This document shows positions 9,984 through 19,800 of a stretch of DNA of 64,000 nucleotides, one piece after another. The translations under genes and the position numbers were made by a program. Below the pieces are notes generated by a model that was given only the letters and a program-made list of their open reading frames with translations, was not told the DNA's origin and searched no databases. Within the stretch, counting starts at the first letter, position 1, and each line of letters begins with the position of its first letter. Source of the stretch: Meira nashicola (lineage: Eukaryota > Basidiomycota > Exobasidiomycetes > Exobasidiales > Brachybasidiaceae); assembly GCA_001600355.1 (NCBI GenBank), contig BCJU01000004.1, forward strand, positions 124,001 to 188,000, written 5' to 3'.

Positions 9984-11258
9984 TTATGAGCTGAACTTGC
10001 CAACTTCATTTTTTGCTTTGAGAATGGCTTTGAGTAGACTTTCATCACGCTCTAAGGTCGTAAAAATATGCAGCATGACGTTAATCGAGTAATGTTTCAT
10101 TACCATTTCATCATCCACACCCGCTTGACTACGAGAATGTAATGCGAAAAGGTATCCTTCGGCTAATATTGAAGCAACTCTATTTTGTGAGAGATAGGTT
10201 GATCTTCTTTCCTTGATCTGACTTGGCGTTTGCGGCGGATTAGGAGAGTCTATCATTTTTCGAAGTTCTTTAAAAGCACGAGTCCATCCTGAATAAAAAA
10301 GAAATGCTTTACCTTCTCTTCTTTTGGAAAAACAACTCAAGTTCGACCATATCCAGATTGGCCACAACCTTTTCTCAAGGAAAAATTCAACAACGTACGG
10401 TAAAATAATTTTTTTAACCTTATGCTGAATCCCAACTTTACATAAATCGATTATACGAATCGCTGCAACTTGATCCTTTGTGTAAATTCTTCCTGTTTTG
10501 CACATTCGGAATCCGAATGGAGCCTTTTCATCAACTTGCAAGGCGAGGGAGAAATTTTTAAGATCAAAAGGCTGTTTTGTCTCAAAAAACAAAGACTTTA
10601 AAGTATTGCGCAAAGAAGGTAGTGTACCATCGAAACCATCGTCTAAAGCATCGGTGTGGATATACATCTTCGTTAATAAAAGACACGATTCTTCAATAGC
10701 TTCAGCTAGTTCTTTTGATATTGCGTGTTGTCCAAATCGAAAGTCGATCCTTTCAAGATTAGGAAAGGTTTTCACTAAGGTGCAAAGGACTTGCATTAGA
10801 TTATGATAACTCAGAGCATAATCGCCAGGTGCACTGCTCTGATCGTTAGAAATGCGCGCTCTTTTGGTCTTTCGGACGTCATCATCAACCTCACTGATCC
10901 AAATAGCGAGTGTTTTAACATATTTTCCGTATAAGTTACGAAACGTTTGTATGTCCGTACAACAAAATTTGAAAATTTTGAATGCATAAAAGAAGTCGTT
11001 CGAATTGCGAACAACAAAGCTTTTCCAAATGTAAGGCATAGAAGCAGAACGTGCACCTTTGGACACTTGTAAGAATTTGACAAGACCATCCCCTTTTTTG
11101 TCAAAAATCATACAAGGTCCCGGACGATTGTTTTCAGAATGGTCATTTCCTTGATGCAGAAAGTGAGCAATTCGTTCATAGATTCTATCGTCAATTATTC
11201 GTTGATCTTTAGCATTTGGGATGTCTGGAGACAGCGTATTCTCCTGTTTGATATTCAT
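9984..11258 (-). CDS. F-box-like protein, paralogue of 7449-8720
   Basis: The intronless 424-aa protein shares layout and many positions with the gene at 7449: DDRIYERIAHFL, LVKFLQVSKGARSASMPYIW, TKMYIHTDAL, GIQHKVKKIILP and RLWPIWIWS match their counterparts in order. It probably arose by an old tandem duplication, since the two lie on the same strand about 1.3 kb apart with the acidic gene between them. The F-box region is degenerate. The substrate-recognition part is family-specific and not assignable. The start is ATG 11258. Confidence 0.6.
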   Translation of the reverse strand: MNIKQENTLSPDIPNAKDQRIIDDRIYERIAHFLHQGNDHSENNRPGPCMIFDKKGDGLVKFLQVSKGARSASMPYIWKSFVVRNSNDFFYAFKIFKFCCTDIQTFRNLYGKYVKTLAIWISEVDDDVRKTKRARISNDQSSAPGDYALSYHNLMQVLCTLVKTFPNLERIDFRFGQHAISKELAEAIEESCLLLTKMYIHTDALDDGFDGTLPSLRNTLKSLFFETKQPFDLKNFSLALQVDEKAPFGFRMCKTGRIYTKDQVAAIRIIDLCKVGIQHKVKKIILPYVVEFFLEKRLWPIWIWSNLSCFSKRREGKAFLFYSGWTRAFKELRKMIDSPNPPQTPSQIKERRSTYLSQNRVASILAEGYLFALHSRSQAGVDDEMVMKHYSINVMLHIFTTLERDESLLKAILKAKNEVGKFSS

Positions 11259-11778
11259 GGTTGGATGGTACTTCTGTCAGTTGCATGAGTGATGAGAGTC
11301 TGTGATTAAAAGGGCATACATTGCGTACGCATAGCGCTGAGCAACTCAAAAAATCTATTTGAACACGTTAGGGCGTAATATATGAAGGATTTTTCACGCT
11401 TTCGCTTCTTGCCCCCGGTGCCAGAGTACATAACTATTGGGGTTTCACTCAATAATGCCATCAAAAGCAGATTCGGTAGAAAAAGAAAAGCGGCCATAAT
11501 CTTGAATGTATTGTTTTGTGCTTCGCACTACACTCATATTTGTGAGTTGCAAGGTATGGTGTTGCTCACTCTTACCTAGGTATGTAATGGCTTAGCGTAT
11601 GAGTATTTGAACGCAAAACACTACTGCAGAAAAGAATGCACAAAGTGCGCTAGTATGTCAGATTATGTACATGCATATATAGACCCAAGTAACAACACTT
11701 TTGTTCATTGTTCTCCTTCCTGCCATCATCAAACATTCTTCTCGATTGCGTCTCGAATATGCTCACATTTGCAAAGCG
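11259..11778. other. Divergent promoter region
   Basis: Lies between the F-box-like gene (minus) and the next Zn2Cys6 gene (plus). A TATATA element near 11674-11681 is about 100 nt before the plus-strand ATG. No additional gene supported. Confidence 0.5.
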
Positions 11779-13506
11779 ATGAAATACGTTCGTAATTGCG
11801 ATCAATGCAGGAAAAGGAAGTTAAAATGTGATCGTATTTCACCTTGTGGTCCATGTAGAACGAGAAATGTAGCACATCAATGCTTATTTTCGGGCTTGCC
11901 AGGAAATGACATCAAAGGTCAAGATACCGTTGCTTTAGGGCATCCAAAACTAGCAAAGTTCTCAAACAAATCAAAAGCAAAAACAGATCCGGCAGAATTT
12001 CCATTGCCAGATGAAGAAGAGGTGAACCGACTGGCAGATATCTATTTTGGCGAGCAAGATCGAGGTTTTACATCTTATGTGATCACAAGAGCTGCATTCG
12101 ATAAAGGAAGAATACATGCCGATTCCGATCCAGGATGGAGATCGATGGTACATGCTATTTGTGGTGTAGGTACCCTGTTCACTCCAAAACCAGATCCAGA
12201 CAAATTTGCACCACATCTATTTGCTGCCGAAGATCTGCTTGATAATCATTGTGATACAGATCGTCATCCGGAGATCTTACACGTTCGAATATGCTACTTG
12301 TTGGTATTAGGAATGGGTCCTTTACGTGGTCCACATATGCAAGGAAGAGTGCAAAAAGGTGTCTTTATCGCTCACGTTCTCAGCTTACATCTTGAACCCG
12401 ATGAGCGTTTACCATTGGCCGAAAAGCAAGATCGGGCAGTCCTGTTTTGTACAGTGGTAAAAAGTGATTATTTCAGCAGTCTAGGTATCGGAAGAACGTT
12501 TACGATGACACGTCCAGATGCAGAAGCATTGCCATCTTTGTTTGGTTGGATGGAAGGTGGAAAGAATATCTTGGGTTTGGATCATAGCTTACTCTTTTCG
12601 TTAAAGATGGCAAACATAGCAAGGCAGATTGTTGATCGGGAAAGGCGTTCGCGAGATAAATGGGTAAATATTACACTATCACTTAAAGAGGAATTGGACG
12701 ATATGCAAGGACGAGCGATGAACATCATGTCTTCCAGCTCAGAGGCTACATCAATCGTGGCAGATTCACCCAAAGTGACATTACCATTTAATTCTTCCGT
12801 CCTTAGGATGGGATTCTGTTCGCTTCGTTGGTCGTTGCACAAACCTTTTTATCGCTTTCAAGGAACCATGTACGAGCCAAAGTATCACGATCTACACGTC
12901 GCATGTTTGGAGAGCGCATTCGAGCATTTACATCATCTTGCAACTCTTTTTTCCGATTACATTGCAACTTTTGCCATCGATTCTTACAATCCGCCTTCAC
13001 CTCCTAATCATGTGGAAATGGTTGGTGTCTGGTTTCCGGTATTCTTAAGTCTTCGATGTGCTTTGTTTTTACGGCGTCACATTGACTACTTGGATGAATC
13101 GCCGACCAGAAATGAAGCCGTTACAGCAGAACGAAAACGAGCAGCAGATTCGTTAAAATTGACGAGAGAAGTTTTGGTTGCAATTTCGAAGCACTCAGTG
13201 ATTGCTCGTGATGGTCTTTTGGCGTTGAGGGAATCTGGTGCTGTGAAAGAGTCAATGTCCGATACGAACAACAAGAAACGTAAAGCATATCTGATCGAAG
13301 GGGAAAGATCGACAGAACGAATATCGCAAAGTGGAACAGAAGCGAATCAAATGATAGAGACTGTTGGACAACCATCCCAACCGACAACAAACGGAAGGAA
13401 TGCTGATCCACCTTCTTCAGTAATAGACGATCTTTTGGTTTTCCAATCAAATGATGGATTAGACTTTTGGGATATGATTGCATGGATGGAACCGGTAACA
13501 AGCTGA
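11779..13506 (+). CDS. Zn2Cys6 transcription factor
   Basis: The 575-aa regulator has the cluster at its extreme N-terminus: Cys 7, 10, 17, 23, 26 and 35 (CDQCRKRKLKCDRISPCGPC). A fungal-specific transcription factor domain spans about residues 80-400 (FGEQDRGFTSYVITRAAF, ALHVRICYLL-like region, then GIGRTFTMTRPDAEALPSLF). A polar tail precedes an acidic/aromatic end (DDLLVFQSNDGLDFWDMI) that could be an activation motif. ATG 11779 is chosen because the upstream extension to 11701 has no ATG. The stop lies only 38 bp from the stop of the convergent RTA1-like gene. Confidence 0.92.
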   Translation: MKYVRNCDQCRKRKLKCDRISPCGPCRTRNVAHQCLFSGLPGNDIKGQDTVALGHPKLAKFSNKSKAKTDPAEFPLPDEEEVNRLADIYFGEQDRGFTSYVITRAAFDKGRIHADSDPGWRSMVHAICGVGTLFTPKPDPDKFAPHLFAAEDLLDNHCDTDRHPEILHVRICYLLVLGMGPLRGPHMQGRVQKGVFIAHVLSLHLEPDERLPLAEKQDRAVLFCTVVKSDYFSSLGIGRTFTMTRPDAEALPSLFGWMEGGKNILGLDHSLLFSLKMANIARQIVDRERRSRDKWVNITLSLKEELDDMQGRAMNIMSSSSEATSIVADSPKVTLPFNSSVLRMGFCSLRWSLHKPFYRFQGTMYEPKYHDLHVACLESAFEHLHHLATLFSDYIATFAIDSYNPPSPPNHVEMVGVWFPVFLSLRCALFLRRHIDYLDESPTRNEAVTAERKRAADSLKLTREVLVAISKHSVIARDGLLALRESGAVKESMSDTNNKKRKAYLIEGERSTERISQSGTEANQMIETVGQPSQPTTNGRNADPPSSVIDDLLVFQSNDGLDFWDMIAWMEPVTS

Positions 13507-13544
13507 GGTGTGTAAATTATTTATGTTTTGCAATCTATGTATTT

Positions 13545-14556
13545 TTACAATAAAGTATGAATCGGTAAAACAGTCCAAGCAATAACTGCAACAAATACGG
13601 GAACAGTCTCCAAAGCAGCGAATAAAGGTTGATTGAGAGTTGGACCACTTTTCACACCTGCCGCTGCTTCAGCTAATCTGTAAACGGTACGAAGATAGAT
13701 GAAGAAAGTTGAGCCAGTCAAAATTGATAAGATTGCCTTTTCTCGCCAAGTACGTGCAGTTTTTTTATAAGTTCCAGAGCTGATCAAACGAAAGATTAAC
13801 AAACAAAGGATTGATAAAAAGATTGTGATAAAGAATACTTGAATTGCTAAACCTGCACGTAAGATATCATTTGCTTGTTCGGGTGTAAGTGGTGGTTTTA
13901 TTCCATCTGCAATATTTGATTCTGCTACACCAATTAAAGCAGCTCCAGCGATTTGTAAAATGATCGTTAATACATCTGCAACCACAAAGATTGTAATGAT
14001 CATTTTACCAGAAAGAGGTAAAAGTTTAGACCAGGATGTATGCTTTTGAAGTAAGATTGAAAGAGCGAGATATTGAGCAGCAGAGAAGAATACCGGTGCC
14101 TGATAGGATGAGGGAGATATCAGCAAAGAGCACGTTTACCACAACAATAATAACACTTACGACGACGATCATGAAGTACTGCAAGATAAAGTTGATCAAT
14201 AGAAAAGGATTTTGACTGCTAACGGCACGATTTGCATATCCGATAACTTCCAATACACAACCAAAGCTGAACAAAACTTCAAATGTAACAATCTGTTTGC
14301 CTCTAAGAGCTGGTGAAAGTGTTAAAGGTTGAACGACTTTTTCTCCTTTCTCTTCTTCTACGAATCTTGCAGAATGTTTGTCGTACTTTGGAGAACGAAG
14401 ACCGACATAAATTGCGTAGAATATATGTGCAATCAATCCAATTCCAAAAATGATACAAGACAAAACACCTAAACTTAACCAAGGCGTATATCCATAAATG
14501 TTGACGCCCGTCTCGCCATCTTGAATATTTGGATTGATCGGTAAGGAAGCAGACAT
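13545..14556 (-). CDS. RTA1-like seven-transmembrane protein (two exons)
   Basis: The two exons on the minus strand are 14556-14161 and 14099-13545, with a 61-nt intron (gtaagt ... cag) in phase 0, giving 316 aa. The protein has about seven membrane helices and the RTA1-family layout: a GYTPWLSLGVLSCIIFGIGL start, then ALRGKQIVTFEVLFSFGCVL, APVFFSAAQYLALSILL after the intron, and IAGAALIG. RTA1/RSB1/RTM1 family members are plasma-membrane proteins linked to resistance to lipophilic toxicants and to sphingoid-base export. The substrate here is not predictable. Confidence 0.85.
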
Positions 14557-15714
14557 GATTGTACAAGTAGCAAGATAAAGGTCCGCTTATATCTTGTTCC
14601 AGATCATACTTTCTTTTATAGCATTCCAACTGACTTCATGTTATTGTATTCAGAACAAATTCATCATTTCATTGTGTACCTAACATACTTATTTGCCAAG
14701 TGTTGGAGTGGAGCCTTTTCATGCAGCTCACGTAACTAGGCACAAAAGTGTAGTTTTGCACAGGATTACCATTAAAATTTCCCGGTTAGCGTGTCCATTT
14801 TTTACATCAATCAAGAAAAAACAACCAAAGCCGCTTTTCCATGGAAGCTAGTAAAAGCCACGGCTTAAATTTTGTACGCGCGGCTTATAGAATCGGCTTC
14901 TGGAAAGATGTACAAGTAAGCATTCACTCATCAAACACAATCATCGTCTTTTGGAAATGAATGCACACAAAGGTATTTAAATGAACACACTTTTCATACT
15001 ACGGCCAACAAAAACCCTTTTCACTCCTTTTTGCGCTGTACATCGAGCAACGGCGCCGACATTTTTATTCCGCCAATAAAAGCCCTTTGTGATTTCATTG
15101 TCATGTTTACCTCGTCATATGACTATCCAAAACACAATCGGAAAAAGCTCACACGGAAATGATTCCGTCTTGGCTCGCTGAATTTCTACTATACGGTGAT
15201 TATGATTCCGTTAACAATGTAGGACAAAGCAAAAGTTAAGGGGTTAGTGTCAATATCGAAAACAGATAAAAGGATGAATGAGAAATTGCAAACCTTTGAT
15301 CATTTATGTCATACTTCATCAGCTTAATGAATTGCTTAGTCTTGATTCGCTTTTCGCAAAGTGAGAAAGCACCTGGTACTGTTAGTAGCATGATTATGTT
15401 TGTGAATCAAGATAGATTACCATCAAATTATCTTAAAAGTGCACCGGCTGATTGTTTCAGCTGTTCCGGCTATACCCATACGGAGTGTATTCCACCACCC
15501 CTACTTTTTCCATCTCAGATTACTTATATTGTGAGGTAAAAAAATTATAGTATAACATACAAAAGAAGCATTGAGTCCCAACTTTCTCCCAGAAAAATAA
15601 AATTGTCATATTTAACAATGAAAGAAACTACTCAGGCCTTCGATCATTACTTTATCAAATTTACAGGTTTTCATATCATCTCACTCGATTTTGTACAACC
15701 GCAATTATATTCTA
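14557..15714. other. Intergenic, no gene seen
   Basis: 1.16 kb without a supported gene. A 77-codon frame at 15306-15539 has no domain, no good context and unbiased composition. The first part is the promoter of the RTA1-like gene. Confidence 0.5.
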
Positions 15715-16497
15715 TCAATGAAATTTGTTGGAATTGATATTATCGATAACTTGGCGAACAGCTTTAACATTATCGACTGCAGTCTTGAAGTCAGAATGCA
15801 AACAGACGCTAAAATGTCTTCCTTTCAGATTTAGTGATTTCGTGTTTGTTGATTGTGCAGGTTGTTGAGCAGGTAAACAATCATTTTCGAATACCATCTT
15901 GACGCGATCTGCACATTCTTGTGAAGAGATTGGCTTGGATTTTGCTGGAGGGATCAAATTTCCTTCTGCACTATATTCAATATCAACAAAGATTTCCGGA
16001 ACGAATGGAACGCCGAGAGAAGCACATGTAGTCTCGTGAATCGTGTTTGGTAAACCATACATTGGGACGTTGAACGCTTTGATCGCTTCGACTGCAGCTG
16101 TACAAATTGCTTGATCTGATAACAAATAAAAGTATAATGCTCCGTGTGGTTTTATATGACTTAGTTTTACACCTTGTCTTTGACAAAAAGCTTGAACTGC
16201 GCCTGCTTGATAAGTGATTAAATCAGCCACTTCTTCTGGACTTAAAAGCATAGTTCTTCTACCAAAACCAATAAGATCACCAAATCCAGGATGTGCACCA
16301 ATATCAATATTATCTTTCTTTGCTAATCGAACAGTTTTATGTATCGTTGTTGGATCAGAAGCATGAAAACCTGCTGCTATATTGCATGCATCAATGTGTG
16401 GCATTATAGATTCATCATCGGCTAAAATCCATCTTCCCAAAGATTCTCCCATATCACAATTCAATTCGATATTTTTGAGTGGACTTGTTAAAGTCAT
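15715..16497 (-). CDS. lamB: LamB/YcsF family protein (PxpA-type 5-oxoprolinase subunit)
   Basis: The 260-aa protein has the family length and hallmark blocks: ELNCDMGESLGRW, DACNIAAGFHASDP, IDIGAHPGFGDLIGFGRR and HIKPHGALYFYLL. Bacterial PxpA works with PxpB and PxpC in ATP-dependent opening of 5-oxoproline. In Aspergillus nidulans lamB is needed for use of lactams such as 2-pyrrolidinone and is divergently transcribed from lamA. Here the divergent partner at 16899 carries the PxpB/PxpC-like domains, so the pair very likely acts together on a cyclic amide. The segment corresponding to the usual E-x-F-A-D-R block reads EIFVDIEY, a mild variation. ATG is at 16497. Confidence 0.9.
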   Translation of the reverse strand: MTLTSPLKNIELNCDMGESLGRWILADDESIMPHIDACNIAAGFHASDPTTIHKTVRLAKKDNIDIGAHPGFGDLIGFGRRTMLLSPEEVADLITYQAGAVQAFCQRQGVKLSHIKPHGALYFYLLSDQAICTAAVEAIKAFNVPMYGLPNTIHETTCASLGVPFVPEIFVDIEYSAEGNLIPPAKSKPISSQECADRVKMVFENDCLPAQQPAQSTNTKSLNLKGRHFSVCLHSDFKTAVDNVKAVRQVIDNINSNKFH

Positions 16498-16898
16498 GAT
16501 GAATGTTTGCTATGTTGGTTGGTGGTAAGCAAGCAAAGGAGTGATCAATAACTCTCTCTCTCTCTCTCTTCCCCCCACCTTCATGCATGTAGTCTACTCC
16601 ACCTTGATTTCGTACGTATAAAAAGACACGTTTTAGCGCAGTTCAAACAATAAAAGAAAAGATAAGAATTTAATTTCTTATTTTATTTTGTGGACACTTC
16701 TATGCTGCCGACTTTCATGCTATACTTCAATGTCCCGTGCGAGCAACAACACTATGATGTTGCTCTCATGTTCGGATTTTCGGAAGCGGGGTTTGTCATT
16801 GTTCAAAGGGTATATCAGCTGACCAGATATGCACATACTTTAATATCAACCTCTCTTCATTTCTTGACCTCCATCATCTTTCGTTCTCTCATCAAATC
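16498..16898. promoter_or_regulatory. Bidirectional promoter of the lam-type gene pair
   Basis: The 401-bp region separates two divergent ATGs. It contains a CT microsatellite at about 16551-16570, a CATGCATG palindrome at 16582-16589 and a TATAAAAAG at 16617-16625. A shared control region would allow co-regulation, as described for the A. nidulans lam locus. Binding sites for a specific regulator cannot be named from sequence. Confidence 0.6.
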
Positions 16899-19800
16899 AT
16901 GACGACCGGATTCGCTGGCTCTCGTGGTGTTTTCAAGCCACAACAACTGCATACAGTCTTGGTTGCTAATCGTGGTGAAATTGCAATTCGATTGATCAGA
17001 TGCGTTCATGCTCTTGGTTTAAAATGCGTAACAATTTATACTGCCGAAGATGAAGGTGCTCCTCATCGAGCGCAAGGTGATATTGCAGTTTTATTACAGG
17101 GAAAAGAGATTGATGGAAAAGGATATTTGGATGAGGATAAGATTGTAGAAATTGCACAAGAACATAAAGCTCAAGCAATTTTACCTGGCTATGGATTCTT
17201 ATCAGAACGTACTTCTTTCGCTGATAAAGTAGAAAAAGCAGGATTGATATTTGTTGGTCCAACAGCAGAAGTTATTGATCAATTAGGACTCAAACATCGA
17301 GCAATCGAACTTGCACAAAAAGCAAAAGTACCATGTATGCCAGGATCTGGATTGGTAAGCACGTTCGAAGATGCAAAAAAAGCAGCTCATGATCATATCG
17401 GTTATCCTATCATCCTCAAGCCAAGTGCAGGAGGAGGAGGAATGGGATTAACAGTATGTAATTCAGACGATGAATTAGAACGTGCTTTTGATGCACAAAT
17501 GAAACGTTCTCTAGCCTTGTTTGGAAATGCAAATTGTTTCGTTGAAAAGTACGTTGCTAAAGGTCATCATGTTGAAGTGCAAATCTTTGGGAATGGAAAA
17601 GGAGATGTGATTCATCTTGGTGAACGTGAATGTAGCATTCAAAGAAGGTTTCAAAAAGTGATCGAAGAAGCACCTTCACCTTTTGTACAAAAGCGCTCCA
17701 ATCCTTCCGATCCAAACAATTTACGTAAAAGGATGACAGCATGTGCAAAGAGATTCGGTCAAGAGACAAAGTATAGATCGGCAGGTACGTTGGAATTTCT
17801 AGTTGATGATGAAACAGGAGAATTTTACTTTTTGGAATGCAATACACGCATTCAAGTTGAACATTGTGTAACGGAAGAGGTATGGGATGTAGACATTGTT
17901 GCATTGATGTTACATCAAGCTGATGCTCAATTAGGAAAAGACGGTGCACTTTCTCGAGAACAGTTAGAAGCCATCGAACGTGATAATCCACCATCTCCTC
18001 TCACTTGGGCAATCGAAGCACGTTTGTATTGCGAAAATCCATTGCGGAATTTCGATCCAAGTCCAGGTCTTTTGCAGCAGATCGATTGGAAGAGCGACCC
18101 AAAATTACACAGGATCGAATCATGGGTACAAACTGGAACAAGAATCACGCAATCATATGATCCCCTTTTAGCCAAATTGATTGCTCGAGGATCAGACAGA
18201 GAAGAAGCATATAAGAATTTGATTTCACTTTTACAAAAATCTCACATTTATGGACCCACAAATTCAGACTTTTTGCTTGCCATTCTCTTATCAAGCTTAT
18301 TCCAATCAGGTGAAACAGTGACTTCATTCTTAAAAGATGAACGCTTTTCTTACACCCCCAAAGCATTTGAAGTGCTCGATCATGGAATGTCTACTTCCAT
18401 TCAAGATGGCGGACGTCCTTCTATCGGACATGGATTGCCTCCCTCTGGTCCAGCTGATAAACTCTCCATGCGAGTTGCCAATGCAATTGTTGGAAATCAA
18501 AATGATTTAACTGAAGCATTAGAGATTACACTCTCTGGACCTTCACTTAAATTTCATACAGATGCAATCGTTTGTTTAGCTGGTGCTCCATTTTCTTTAA
18601 GTATTACAAGCGATGTGCAAAAAGACGTTGAACTGGAAATGTATGCAGCATATAAGATTAAAGCAGGATCAACTGTAAAGATAGGTGCAATGCAATCCAA
18701 TGCAAATATTAATGGTGCACGAGCATATCTGGCAATCAAAGGTGGATTACCAAAAGTACCTGCTTATTTGGGATCAAAATCTACAACTGCATCTTTGGGA
18801 CTAGGTGGCCATCAAGGAAGGGATTTACGAATGGGTGATGTGATTTTTATTGACGAACAAGCGGTACTATCATACAAAGGTTCAGAATACGCACCTAAAG
18901 CTGTATTTGGTCCTTTGCCTGAGAGTATACGGCACATACAATCTCTAACCACAGGGAAAGAGATTAGACAATTGTTTTGTTTACGTGGTCCTTTCGATGA
19001 TGACGAATACATCACCCCTGCCGGAAGAGAACAGCTATATGATAAACCGATGACGGTATCACAAAATGCAGCAAGATCAGGTATTCGATTATCATGTGAA
19101 GGAGGTCGTCTTTCTTGGGCTCGTAAAGATGGAGGTCAAGGTGGAAGTCATCCTTCGAATATGTTGGAATTTGGTTATTCAGTGCTGGGGTTGAATTGGA
19201 ATGGAGATACACCTGTTTTACTAGGCGTTGAAGGACCCGATTTAGGTGGATTATTGATCAGTTCAACCGTTATCTCAAGTGAATGGCGTGTCGGTCAACT
19301 TTTACCTGGAATGCAAATACAATTCATTCCAATCACATACGAACAAGCCCGCGAGTTGGCAGAAGAACAAGAAGTGTATATAAATTCTATCATTGAAGCA
19401 GTCGCACAAGGAAAAGCCTTGACAGATGTGAAGCCAGTCAAAGGTCAACCTCAAAATCTCTTACATCACATAAAGCTTGATTCCCCAATCTTATCACAAA
19501 CATCTTCTGGTAAAGAATCACCAACGATGATTTTACGCGCAGCAGGAGATGATGGATTGTTGATCGAATTTGGCGAAATGGTTGCTGATATGGTGATCCG
19601 AAGCAGGGTAGAATTAATGTTACGAGCGACCAAAGAGAAAGCACATCAAGGTATTCTTTATACAGATGTTAACATTCGCACTTTGACAATTCGTTTTAAT
19701 CCTTCAATCCTTCCTCGAGATGATTTGATCAAATTGGTTCAAGAAATTGAAAAGTCGTTACCGCAAGATATCACTTCTGTCAAGATTCCATATCGTGTTT

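Noticed and set aside
15306..15539. 77-codon plus-strand frame in the 1.16-kb spacer
   Set aside because: Starts at an ATG but composition is unremarkable, and no related segment or splice partner was found.
16690..16902. 70-codon frame directly upstream of the carboxylase fusion
   Set aside because: Lies in the divergent promoter/5' UTR in another frame; it starts without an ATG.
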